Positions 8,112 through 15,829 of a stretch of DNA of 64,000 nt are shown piece by piece (position 1 is the first letter of the stretch; every line of letters starts with the position of its first letter). Source of the DNA: Cellulosimicrobium cellulans (GTDB taxonomy: Bacteria > Actinomycetota > Actinomycetes > Actinomycetales > Cellulomonadaceae); NCBI RefSeq assembly GCF_006539945.1, contig NZ_BJNZ01000013.1, forward strand, positions 46,396 to 110,395, written 5' to 3'. The translations under genes and the position numbers were made by a program. The notes under the pieces were generated by a model. The model did no database searches. It worked only from the letters and a program-made list of their open reading frames with translations, and was not told the DNA's origin.

Positions 8112-9127
8112 CCGTCCCACCAGTCGAGGACGACGGTCGCGTGGTAGGTGAGCCAGCGTGACGGCTGGCCCGCAGGTGCGTCGACCTCGAACCACACCCG
8201 GCCCGGGTGGCGCCGGCCCTGGAGCCGGGTGCCGTCCGGGCGCCGGGCGCGGCGCACGTGCTCGACGGCGTCCGCCGCGCGCGGGTCCGGCGGCGTCCCG
8301 TCGAGCAGCGACGCCTCGCGGAGGTGGACGAGCGCGTTGAGCACGCTGTAGTACCAGCGGAACGGGTAGGCGAGCCGGAACACCCAGTCGCCGACGGGCT
8401 CGCCCGTGCTCAGGCGGCGGAACAGGCCGCGGCGCAGCAGGTACTCCTCCCCGGAGCGACGCGCCGCCCGCAGCTCGTCGCCTCCGCCCGCGAGCTCCTG
8501 GTACGCGAGGAGGCCCTTGAGCGCGTTGAGCGTCGAGTGGAACGACGACACCGTGGCGCCCTCCACCCACGCGCAGTTCCACCCGCCGTCGGGCAGGCGG
8601 CCGCGGAGCACCGCGGCCAGAAGCTCCGACACGTCGACCCCGAGCCAGGCGCCCGCCGCGAGCGTGTACCCGTTGATGCACCAGTCGACCTCGCCGCCCC
8701 AGTAGGGCAGGTCGTCGTACTCCCAGCGGCTGTGCGCGGCGAGCAGCTCGGGCGTGCGGCGCGCACGCAGCACGCCCGGGTCGAGCCCCCACTCGCGCAG
8801 CGCGACGAGCGACCACGTCGTCGCGGTCCAGGGCTGACCCTCCTCGGGCCTGCCCCCGGCGTCGTACGCGGCGTCGGTCGCGGCGTCGACGGCGCCCACG
8901 TCCGCGGGGAAGTACGCGCCGCCGGCCCACTGGCCGTCGGGGTCCTGGAGCGCGAGCAGGCGCGCGCCGAAGCCCTCGGTCGCGACGCGCGCCCGCGTCG
9001 CCTCCCACACCGCGGGCGGCGCGTGCACGACGTCCCGCTCGACCCGCCAGCGCAGCGCCGGGTCGGTGTCGAGGAGCCAGTCGACCAGCCCGCCGTCGGG
9101 CGGCCCCCCGGGAGCGCCATCGGTCAT
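8036..9127 (-). CDS. Squalene-cyclase-like alpha/alpha-barrel protein
   Basis: 363 residues. It contains several helix pairs with QW-like turns, including LQDPDGQWAGGAYF, LREWGLDPG and LPDGGWNCAW, as in prenyltransferase/squalene-oxidase repeat proteins. The length is about half that of a true squalene-hopene cyclase and I do not see a D-x-D-D catalytic motif, so the enzyme activity is uncertain. Similar short proteins are common in actinobacteria and mostly uncharacterised. The fold seems to end near TYHATVVLDWWDG; the last 25 residues are low-complexity and read antisense through the orphan fragment at 7896-8111, suggesting the original stop was lost or the end was rearranged. Confidence 0.7.
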   Translation of the reverse strand: MTDGAPGGPPDGGLVDWLLDTDPALRWRVERDVVHAPPAVWEATRARVATEGFGARLLALQDPDGQWAGGAYFPADVGAVDAATDAAYDAGGRPEEGQPWTATTWSLVALREWGLDPGVLRARRTPELLAAHSRWEYDDLPYWGGEVDWCINGYTLAAGAWLGVDVSELLAAVLRGRLPDGGWNCAWVEGATVSSFHSTLNALKGLLAYQELAGGGDELRAARRSGEEYLLRRGLFRRLSTGEPVGDWVFRLAYPFRWYYSVLNALVHLREASLLDGTPPDPRAADAVEHVRRARRPDGTRLQGRRHPGRVWFEVDAPAGQPSRWLTYHATVVLDWWDGQGAGGPETTSAPSSTAMSRPNHST

Positions 9128-9167
9128 CCCGCCACGCTACGCCCGGGGCGCGGCCGGCGTCAGCCCG

Positions 9168-10547
9168 TCAGACGAACCCGAAGACGGGCGGGAACACGAT
9201 CGCGACGATCGCGGCCCATGCCGCGTACACGGGCAGGAACCGGGTCTGCCAGGTCACGAGGTCGGCGAACGGGCGGCGCCCGCGCAGGAACGCCGTCGCG
9301 AGCACCGCGGACCACACGAGGTGGACGAGCAGGAGCAGGTTGAGCCCGAGCGCCGCGGCCTTGTTGGGGCTCACGCCGAACTCCGCGATGCGCGTGAGCA
9401 TCGCGGTGAGCGCGACGGCGTCGACGGCGAGCGCCGCGACGACGAGGACGACCTGGAGCCCGTCGAAGAACGACCGCGGGGCGAGCGGGTCGCGCGCCGA
9501 GACCGAGTAGAGCAGCAGGCACAGGACGAGCACGAGGATCGCGTCCATGAGGATGAGCAGCTCGCGGTCGACGGCGGCGAGGTCGCCCGCGGTCGCGAGG
9601 ACGACGAACACGGCGAGGAGCATGACGAGCGTCAGGGGCGTGAACACGCGAGTGAGCACGGGCGCGATGTTCTCGACGACGTTCTGCTTGGCCTCGACGA
9701 GCCACGCGGCGACGATCAGCGCGGCCGGCACGCACAGCGGCAGGATCCAGTCCTCGAGGTAGGGCTCGAGGTCGACGTCGGCGAGGGAGAAGACGCCGGC
9801 GGTGAGGCCGAGCAGGACGCCGCCTCCGAGCGCGAGGAGCGTGTAGTACACGGCGAGCTCGCCGGTGAACCGCGCGAAGTCCATGCGGCGCGCGTCCGAG
9901 CGCCAGCGGCCCCCGACGTACGCGAGACCGACGACGGCCCACAGGGTCACGGGGGCGCTCAGCGCCGCGAGCACGAGGGTCGAGCCCGTGGGCTCGAACG
10001 GGTACGTGTTGAGCACGACGCCCAGCACGACGAACGGCACCGCGAGCGCCCCGACGACGCGGGCGGTGACCTGGCGCTTCCACGCGAGGTAGGCCGTGAG
10101 GAACGGCAGCACGAGGAGCCCGACGTTGAGGCCGACGGTCTCCGGGGCGAGGACCGCGGTGGCGCCCTTGACCGTGATGCCGGTGGCGACGGCGAGCGCG
10201 AGCACGACCGCGAGCTCGCGCCACGAGCGCGTACGGCCGGTCGGCTGCTCGCCGACGAGGACGAGCTGCTTCCACAGCCGCTCGGAGTGCTCCTGCGCGA
10301 ACTCGCGCGACAGGTCGTCGAGCGTGCCCATGCGCTTCACCGCGACGAGGAACGCCTCGTCGTCGTCGAGCCCGGTCGCCCGCAGGTCCTCGACCCGCTC
10401 GCGCAGGTGGTCCTCCATCTCGTCGACGTCCGCGGCCGAGATGGCCTCGCGGCGGCGGACGTACCCGCGCCACTGGTCGATCTGGGCCTCGAGCGCGGCG
10501 TGCGGTCCGGGGCTCGCCCCGTCCGTCGGCGCGGTCGCGGCGCCCAT
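9168..10547 (-). CDS. Permease-prefix (HAAS-type) multi-pass membrane protein
   Basis: 459 residues. The first 90 residues are a soluble helical prefix (YVRRREAISAADVDEMEDHLRER and a following DLRATGLDDDEAFLVAVKRMG), the short domain that typically accompanies PadR regulators. About ten hydrophobic helices follow to the C-terminus. Function unknown; such proteins are thought to be membrane partners in PadR-controlled stress responses. Its ATG shares one base with the stop of padR (TGATG), so the two are translationally coupled. I chose the start at 10547 because upstream residues in this frame are a shadow of padR. Confidence 0.8.
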   Translation of the reverse strand: MGAATAPTDGASPGPHAALEAQIDQWRGYVRRREAISAADVDEMEDHLRERVEDLRATGLDDDEAFLVAVKRMGTLDDLSREFAQEHSERLWKQLVLVGEQPTGRTRSWRELAVVLALAVATGITVKGATAVLAPETVGLNVGLLVLPFLTAYLAWKRQVTARVVGALAVPFVVLGVVLNTYPFEPTGSTLVLAALSAPVTLWAVVGLAYVGGRWRSDARRMDFARFTGELAVYYTLLALGGGVLLGLTAGVFSLADVDLEPYLEDWILPLCVPAALIVAAWLVEAKQNVVENIAPVLTRVFTPLTLVMLLAVFVVLATAGDLAAVDRELLILMDAILVLVLCLLLYSVSARDPLAPRSFFDGLQVVLVVAALAVDAVALTAMLTRIAEFGVSPNKAAALGLNLLLLVHLVWSAVLATAFLRGRRPFADLVTWQTRFLPVYAAWAAIVAIVFPPVFGFV

Positions 10548-10921
10548 CAGGCCCACCCCTCCGCGACGCGCGGCGGGCTCTGGAGCCCGTCCTGCGCCGT
10601 GCGCCAGACCTGGTGGAGCGCGTGCGCGACGACGTCCCACTGCGCCTGGCGCTCGACGAGCGCCTCGCGCCCGGCAGCGGTGATCGCGTAGTGCTTGCGG
10701 CGCCGGCCGACGTCGGACGTGCCCCACGACGCCTCGACGAGCCCGAGCCGCTCCAGCCGGTGCAGGAGCGGATACAGCATGCCGTCGGTCCACTGCATGC
10801 GGCCGCCCGAGAGCTCGTCGACGCGCTTGAGGATCGCGTAGCCGTACGACTCCCCGTCGGCGAGGATCCCGAGCACGAGCGGGGTGGCCGACGCGGCCAC
10901 GAGGTCCTTGTCGATACGCAT
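10547..10921 (-). CDS. PadR-family transcriptional regulator
   Basis: 124 residues. Winged helix of the PadR type: LVLGILADGESYGYAILKRV, then MQWTDGMLYPLLHRLERLGLVEASW and RRRKHYAITAAGREAL, ending in a short dimerisation helix. These repressors usually control the membrane protein gene next to them and their own promoter. Directly upstream is a cluster of CTAG-containing half sites (10934-10973) that is a likely operator. It is the first gene of a two-gene unit. Confidence 0.92.
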   Translation of the reverse strand: MRIDKDLVAASATPLVLGILADGESYGYAILKRVDELSGGRMQWTDGMLYPLLHRLERLGLVEASWGTSDVGRRRKHYAITAAGREALVERQAQWDVVAHALHQVWRTAQDGLQSPPRVAEGWA

Positions 10922-10933
10922 GGCACTCCTATG

Positions 10934-10973
10934 CCTAGTTCTTCTAGGGATACTGACCCTAGCAGATCTAGGG
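10934..10973. promoter_or_regulatory. CTAG-rich putative PadR operator
   Basis: Within 40 bases upstream of padR there are four CTAG tetramers, which are otherwise scarce in GC-rich DNA. Two form an inverted repeat CTAGGG-N7-CCCTAG at 10944-10962, and another ATCTAGGG copy follows at 10966-10973. Symmetry and position suggest autoregulation by PadR. Not proven. Confidence 0.55.
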
Positions 10974-11131
10974 TTGGATGCGGTCGGCGTCGACGGACGG
11001 GGAGGCGACGGCGCGCCGCGGGGGAGGTCGTCGTGACGGTGTTCCTCGGCCAGGACGGCGAGGGCACGCTCGACGTCGTCGGCGGCGCCGGAGCCGGCTG
11101 ACCCCGGCCCCGGCGCCGTGGCTGCGCTCGG

Positions 11132-11533
11132 TCAGGCGACGGCGGTCGCCTCCAGCTCGACGAGCTGTCCGGGGACCGCCAGGCGGGTCACCCCGAGCAT
11201 CGTCGTCGCCGGTGCCACGCGCGCGGCCCCGAGCCGTGCGGCGAGCACCCCGTAGTGCTGGAAGAGCGCGTCGACGTCGGTCGTGTAGACGTTCAACCGG
11301 ACGACGTCCGCGAGCGTCATGCGCGCCTCCGCCAGCACCGCCTCCAGGTTGTCCAGGCTCAGCGCGAGCTGCGCCCCGAGGTCACCGTCGTGCTGGGGGC
11401 GGCCGTCGTGCGACATCGCCGTCTGCCCGGAGCAGAAGAGGGTCCGGGTGTGCCCGGAGACCAGCTCCGCCTGGTTGAACCCCAGCTCCTGCGACCACGT
11501 CACGGGGTTGATCGCCGTTCGTTCCACTGTCAT
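11132..11533 (-). CDS. RidA/YjgF family protein
   Basis: 133 residues, the usual length of RidA. The pattern GHTRTLFCSGQTAMSHDG early, QLALSLDNLEAVLAEARMTL in the middle and GQLVELEATAVA at the end matches the family, whose members form trimers and hydrolyse reactive enamines/imines such as 2-aminoacrylate. The ATG at 11533 gives the conserved length; the open frame continues 21 codons upstream without support. It is divergent from a WYL regulator that starts at 11641, so that regulator may control it. Confidence 0.88.
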   Translation of the reverse strand: MTVERTAINPVTWSQELGFNQAELVSGHTRTLFCSGQTAMSHDGRPQHDGDLGAQLALSLDNLEAVLAEARMTLADVVRLNVYTTDVDALFQHYGVLAARLGAARVAPATTMLGVTRLAVPGQLVELEATAVA

Positions 11534-11640
11534 GCCGACTCCGTCCGACTCGCCCTGCCCGGGCGCGCGTCGACCCTCGTGGCCGACGTCCCGCACGCCC
11601 GTCTCCGAGCCTCGCGGGGAAAGACGACACCCTCTGTCAT

Positions 11641-12765
11641 GTGTCCCGGTACGTTTCTCGGGTGCGCGCCGACCGGCTGGTCTCCCTGGTGCTGCTGCTC
11701 CGGCAGCGGGGCCGGTTGTCCGCGACCGCCCTGGCGCGCGAGCTCGAGGTGTCGACCCGGACGGTCCTGCGGGACGTCGAGGCGCTCTCCGCCGCAGGCG
11801 TGCCGATCTACGCCGAGCGCGGCCGGCACGGAGGCTTCGCGCTCCTGCCCGGCTTCCGCACGGAGCTCACGGGTCTCAATCCGGACGAGGCGCTCGCCGT
11901 GCTCGCCGCCACGTCGGGGCGGGGAGAACAGGTGCTCGGCCTCGGGCCCGCGCTCGCGTCGGCCGTCCGCAAGGTCGTCGACGCGCTTCCCGACGCTCAC
12001 CGTGACGCGGCCGACGACGCGGCCCGGCGGATCCTCGTCGAGCCGGAGATCGACCTGCTCGCTCGCCGGCAGGCCGCCGAGGAGGTGCCCGTGGCAGTCC
12101 TGCGCGAGGTCCGGCGCGCCGTGCTCGGCGGGCGGAGGCTCCGGATCCGCTACGCCGCCGTCGGCCGGACGCCGGCCTCGCGCGAGGTCGACCCGGTGGG
12201 CATGGTCACCGCCCGCGGCACGGGCTACCTGCTCGCCACGGTCGGCGGGGCGGACCGTACCTACCGCCTCTCCCGGATCCTTGCCGCCGAGGCGCTCGCC
12301 GAACCGGCGGACCGTCCCGACGTCGTCGACCTCGAGCAGCTCTGGCGCGAGCGCAGCGCCCGGTTCCGGGCGGGTGACCACCAGGTCGTCGCGCGCGTCC
12401 GGCTCGCGCCGCACCGACGGGAGATGCTCGTGGGCACCGCGGTCTCCGTCCGCGCCGAGTCCGTTGCCGACGACGGCCTGCTGGTGCTCGACGTGAGCTT
12501 CCAGGACCTCCGGCACGCCGTCTGGGCCGTGTGGCAGCTCGGGCCGGACGCCGAGGTGCTGGACCCGGCACCGCTGCGCGACCTGCTGCGGGACCGCGCC
12601 GTCGCGACCGCGCGACGCTACGGGGCACCGGACGGCGCCCCGGCAGAAGGACGGCCCCGCCGCGGACGGCGCGGCGGGGCCGTCGTCGAGCCCGGGCGGG
12701 ACCAGGTGGTCCCGCCCGGGGTCGTGCACGGGTCTCCCGGAGGAGGGTCGGGCTACCCGGCGTAG
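11641..12765 (+). CDS. WYL-domain transcriptional regulator with run-on C-terminus
   Basis: 374 residues from GTG; an internal GTG seven codons later is also possible. The N-terminal HTH (RLSATALARELEVSTRTVLRDVEALSAAGVPIY) is of the DeoR/HTH_11 type and the central WYL domain includes RIRYAAVGR and GYLLATV. Family members usually end after the C-terminal domain, here near residue 325. The last 45 or so residues are Arg/Gly/Pro-rich and are encoded by two strong hairpins, and the frame even overlaps the last codons of the convergent pectate lyase gene by 13 bases. This suggests loss of the original stop. Regulator class is firm; ligand unknown, possibly acting on the divergent ridA-like gene. 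Confidence 0.85.
   Translation: MSRYVSRVRADRLVSLVLLLRQRGRLSATALARELEVSTRTVLRDVEALSAAGVPIYAERGRHGGFALLPGFRTELTGLNPDEALAVLAATSGRGEQVLGLGPALASAVRKVVDALPDAHRDAADDAARRILVEPEIDLLARRQAAEEVPVAVLREVRRAVLGGRRLRIRYAAVGRTPASREVDPVGMVTARGTGYLLATVGGADRTYRLSRILAAEALAEPADRPDVVDLEQLWRERSARFRAGDHQVVARVRLAPHRREMLVGTAVSVRAESVADDGLLVLDVSFQDLRHAVWAVWQLGPDAEVLDPAPLRDLLRDRAVATARRYGAPDGAPAEGRPRRGRRGGAVVEPGRDQVVPPGVVHGSPGGGSGYPA
12650..12684. terminator. Strong GC hairpin, putative terminator of the pectate lyase gene
   Basis: Arms 12650-12663 and 12671-12684 are 14-bp perfect reverse complements around seven bases. It lies downstream of the pectate lyase stop, read on the minus strand, and inside the run-on end of the WYL gene. 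Confidence 0.55.
12691..12720. terminator. Second GC hairpin between convergent genes
   Basis: Arms 12691-12703 and 12708-12720 pair perfectly over 13 bp with a four-base AGGT loop. Together with the hairpin at 12650-12684 it forms a tandem pair about 30 bases past the pectate lyase stop. There is no U-tract, so termination is inferred. Confidence 0.6.
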
Positions 12766-15437
12766 GTCTCGAGCTCGGCGACGCGGGGAGTGCCCGACGC
12801 GCCGGTGATCTCGAGGTTGATCTTCTTGAGCGACGTCGCGGTGAACGTGATCGTCCCCGCACCGCTGCCCGTCTTCAGGACGGCGCCCGTGTCGTTGTTC
12901 ACGAGGCGCCACGTCCCGATGCTGCCGCCGCCCGCGGCCTCCTTGACGACGACCCGGCCCACGGTCGTCGCGGTGCCCCACTTGACGGAGATGGTCCCCG
13001 TCGACCCGGAGGGGGACCAGTAGGTCGCGGTGTCACCGTCGATCACGGCCCCGTAGCTCGTCCCGCTGGCCTTGCTCGAGCCGTCCGCGCCGGCACCGAT
13101 GCTGAGGTTGGTGCCCGACGGCGGGTCGGTCGGGTCGGTCGGGTCCGTGGGGTCCGTGGGGTCCGTCGGGTCGGTCGGGTTCGTCGGCTCGCCGCCGAAG
13201 GTGACCTGGAGCGAGCCGTCCGCCGCGAACGACCAGCCGAGCTCGCCGTCGTACGCGGAGCAGGCCGACCCGTTCGAGCCGGACCAGAACGAGTTGCCGC
13301 CCGCGTCCGTGCCGACCGTCTTGTCGTTCGCCCCGGAGTCGCACGACACGTTGCCGCTGAACCGGTGGGTCCCGGCGTCGAAGCTGAAGTTGCGCTCCTC
13401 GTTCCCGACCGCGACGTTCCCGCTGACCGTGATCGAGCCCGGGTTCGAGTTGTACGTGAACCCGTGCTTGCCGTTGTCCACCGCGAACGAGTTGCGCACG
13501 ACGTGGTCGACCTCGATGTCCTCGCCACCGAGCTTGTACCCGTTGCGGTCGCCCGCACCGGCCTGGCCACCGTTGGAGAGCGTGCCGTTCTCGTAGGCGA
13601 GCGAGCTCTCGATCGTCACCGGCCCGATGGGTCCGGTGTCGGACTTCGTGTACAGGTCCCAGCCGTCGTCGATGTTGTGGTGCGCCACGGTGTTCCGGAA
13701 CACGTTGCCCGGACCGGACGTGAGCTTGGCGGCGAACCCGTCCGCGTCCTCGCCGTCCGAGTCCGCGTTGTCGTGCGACTCGCTGCTGAGGATCAGGTTG
13801 TTCGACGGCCACTCGCTCGCCGGGGCGCCCGCCACGAGACGGGAGAGCTGCAGGCCCGTGTCGTGGTTGTAGCGGGTCACGACGCGCTCGATGACGTTGT
13901 TGCTGCCGCCGAGCAGGATGCCGTTGTCACCCGCGTGCTCGACCACGATGCCGTAGACGTGCCACCAGTCGCCGCCGATCGCGAGGCCGCGGTTCGCCGG
14001 GTCCTCCGCCTGCGCCGAGAAGTTCAGCACCGGCCGCTCCCCGGGGTACGCGGACAGCAGGGTGCGGTCGCCCGACGCGCCGTCGTTGCCCGGCTGGATC
14101 GTCACGGTCGACGACAGGTCGTACGTGCCACCGCGCAGGAAGATCTCGCCGCCCGAGGCGACGCGCTCGATCGCGACGGGGAGCGTCGTCGGCGCCGACA
14201 GCGTGCCGGCCGCGCTCGCGCTGCCGTTCGGCGCGACGTAGATCGTCTCCGCCGTCGGCTCGGGCGGGTCCGTCGGGTCGACGGGACCCGGGTCCGTCGG
14301 GTCGGTCGGGTCGGGGTCCGGCGTCTGCGGCGTGCACGAGCCGTCCGAGACCTTGAGGCCCTTGTTCGCGCCCGCGGTCTGGTTCACGAGGTTCGGCACG
14401 CAGCTCGCGCCGTCGAGCGTGTAGGAGTAGGGGATGCTGACCGACGTCGTCGAGGTCAGGTTCGGGCCGGCCGGCTGGATGTCACCGCTCGGGCTCGACC
14501 ACGTGACGTTGTCGAGGACGTTCCCCGCGACCTGCCAGGTGCCCTTCTGGTCGGTGTAGAACGTGCCGAGGACGTCCTTGGAGTCCTCGAAGTAGTTGTT
14601 CTCGACCTTCGCCTTCGCCCCGGCCCGCGAGTTGATCCCGGACTCGTTGAGGTGCACGTAGTGGTTGTTGTAGATGTGGGCGATCCCGCCGCGCAGCAGC
14701 GGCGTGCGCGAGTCGAGGTTCTCGTACTTGTTGTGGTGGAACGTCACGAAGCCGTTGGACGTGTCGCTCTCGCTCGATCCGATGAGGCCGCCGCGGCCGG
14801 AGTTGCGCAGGATGCTGTAGGACAGCGTCACGTACTGGACGCCCGCCTTCATGTCGAAGAGGCCGTCGTAGCCCTCGGACTCCCCGCCCGACGCCTCGAG
14901 CGTCACGTGGTCCACCCACACGTTGCGGACGCCGCTCTCCATGCCGATCGCGTCGCCGCCGTTCGACGTGGGCGAGCCGGACTTCTTGACGTTCTTCACG
15001 GTGACGTTCTGGATGATGATGTTGCTGGCCTCACGGATGTGGATGCCCAGCTGGTCGAACGTCGCACCGTTGCCGACGCCGACGATCGTCACGTTGCTGA
15101 TCTGCTTGAGCTCGATCACCCCGGCCGCGGTGTTGCAGCTGTCGCCCGAGACCTTGGCCGTGTTGCCGTGGTTGATGGTGCCCTCGACCTCGATGACGAT
15201 CGGGGTGTCGTCGCTGGCCCTGCTGCACAGGGCTGCGTGGATCTGGGTGCCGGTCGTGGCGCGGACGGTCTGGCCGCCGGCGCCACCGGTCGTGCCGCCG
15301 TTCTGGGTCGCGTAGCCGGTCGGGCTGCCGGTCACGGCCGCGTTCGCGGTCGTGGTCAGGGCCGTCACGCCCATCGTGGTGGCCAGGGCCGTCGCGGCGG
15401 TGGCCGCGAGCAGTCGTCGTGCGACGGGTCGTCTCAT
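12753..15437 (-). CDS. Secreted multidomain pectate lyase (PL1 + PL9 + carbohydrate-binding module)
   Basis: 894 residues. A signal peptide of about 34 residues ends near TANA-AV. Residues 35-365 are a PL1 pectate lyase, with NVWVDHVTL, EGYDGLFDMKAGVQYVTLSYS and the catalytic-arginine stretch LDSRTPLLRGGIAHIYNNHY. A Pro-Thr-Asp linker (about 367-393) leads to a second parallel beta-helix (about 395-745) opening YVAPNGSASAAGTLSAPTT and LRGGTYDLSS, as in PL9 lyases. A second PTDPTD linker (about 750-772) is followed by a 120-residue F5/8 type C-like binding domain ending in ELETYAG. It should cut polygalacturonate outside the cell in two modes. Two tandem operator-like repeats lie upstream (15644-15679). 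Confidence 0.92.
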   Translation of the reverse strand: MRRPVARRLLAATAATALATTMGVTALTTTANAAVTGSPTGYATQNGGTTGGAGGQTVRATTGTQIHAALCSRASDDTPIVIEVEGTINHGNTAKVSGDSCNTAAGVIELKQISNVTIVGVGNGATFDQLGIHIREASNIIIQNVTVKNVKKSGSPTSNGGDAIGMESGVRNVWVDHVTLEASGGESEGYDGLFDMKAGVQYVTLSYSILRNSGRGGLIGSSESDTSNGFVTFHHNKYENLDSRTPLLRGGIAHIYNNHYVHLNESGINSRAGAKAKVENNYFEDSKDVLGTFYTDQKGTWQVAGNVLDNVTWSSPSGDIQPAGPNLTSTTSVSIPYSYTLDGASCVPNLVNQTAGANKGLKVSDGSCTPQTPDPDPTDPTDPGPVDPTDPPEPTAETIYVAPNGSASAAGTLSAPTTLPVAIERVASGGEIFLRGGTYDLSSTVTIQPGNDGASGDRTLLSAYPGERPVLNFSAQAEDPANRGLAIGGDWWHVYGIVVEHAGDNGILLGGSNNVIERVVTRYNHDTGLQLSRLVAGAPASEWPSNNLILSSESHDNADSDGEDADGFAAKLTSGPGNVFRNTVAHHNIDDGWDLYTKSDTGPIGPVTIESSLAYENGTLSNGGQAGAGDRNGYKLGGEDIEVDHVVRNSFAVDNGKHGFTYNSNPGSITVSGNVAVGNEERNFSFDAGTHRFSGNVSCDSGANDKTVGTDAGGNSFWSGSNGSACSAYDGELGWSFAADGSLQVTFGGEPTNPTDPTDPTDPTDPTDPTDPPSGTNLSIGAGADGSSKASGTSYGAVIDGDTATYWSPSGSTGTISVKWGTATTVGRVVVKEAAGGGSIGTWRLVNNDTGAVLKTGSGAGTITFTATSLKKINLEITGASGTPRVAELETYAG
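13123..13185. repeat. 9-bp minisatellite encoding a Pro-Thr-Asp linker
   Basis: Seven consecutive 9-bp units of the form GGGTCSGTS (the last one with a T substitution) encode the PTD repeats between the second lyase domain and the binding module. Unit number is likely to vary between strains by slippage, changing linker length only. Confidence 0.8.
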
Positions 15438-15829
15438 CGTGGTGCCTCACCTTTCGTCATCGAACTGGGGGCAGTGCGTGGTGACTCACGGCTCCAGGTC
15501 CGCGTTCGCATCGGTCGACGCGACGACCCGTCCTGGTGCGCGGGCGCTGGGTCGTGCGCCCTGCGCGGCAGCCGACGACGACGTCGGGCAACCCGCCTCG
15601 GAAGAGCACGTCGAGGCGCTGGGATGGGGGTCGAGACTGGGTAACCGGTTTCCCGATCGTAGGATACCGGTTTCCCGATGCGCAAGCCCCGACTGCCTTG
15701 GGATTTTCTTTACCGTGAAATTGCGGACGTCGAGAAGTAGAGCCGCCGGGGCCGGGAGGCACCCGCTCGCAGTCAACCGGGCCGACGCGGACCACGGCAG
15801 CACGCCGCTCGACGTCGAGGAGCGAGCGT
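15438..15829. other. Gene-free upstream region of the pectate lyase gene
   Basis: 392 bases between the starts and ends of two minus-strand genes. It contains the pectate lyase 5' region, a ribosome-site-like AGGTGAGGC just before its start, the paired 14-bp operator-like repeats and a relatively AT-rich patch around 15700-15725. I see no convincing gene; short frames here have shadow-like composition. Confidence 0.6.
15644..15679 (-). promoter_or_regulatory. Two direct repeats with LacI-type palindromic core, putative pectinase operators
   Basis: ACCGGTTTCCCGAT occurs at 15644-15657 and again at 15666-15679, 22 bp start to start, so both face the same side of the helix. Read on the minus strand each contains GGGAAACCGGT, and the copy at 15644 extends to GGGAAACCGGTTACCC, a palindrome with one mismatch and a central CpG as in LacI/GalR operators. 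It lies about 210-240 bases upstream of the pectate lyase start. Binding protein unknown. Confidence 0.6.

Noticed and set aside
10978..11101. Short frame ending TVFLGQDGEGTLDVVGGAGAG between padR and ridA-like genes
   Set aside because: Too short, no start or ribosome site; perhaps a remnant, but not enough to call.
13123..13185. CRISPR-like repeat array
   Set aside because: The units are contiguous 9-mers within a coding linker; no spacers and no cas genes.
12531..15644. A 1037-codon open frame on the plus strand
   Set aside because: Antisense shadow of the pectate lyase gene, with no domain or signal and strongly biased composition.
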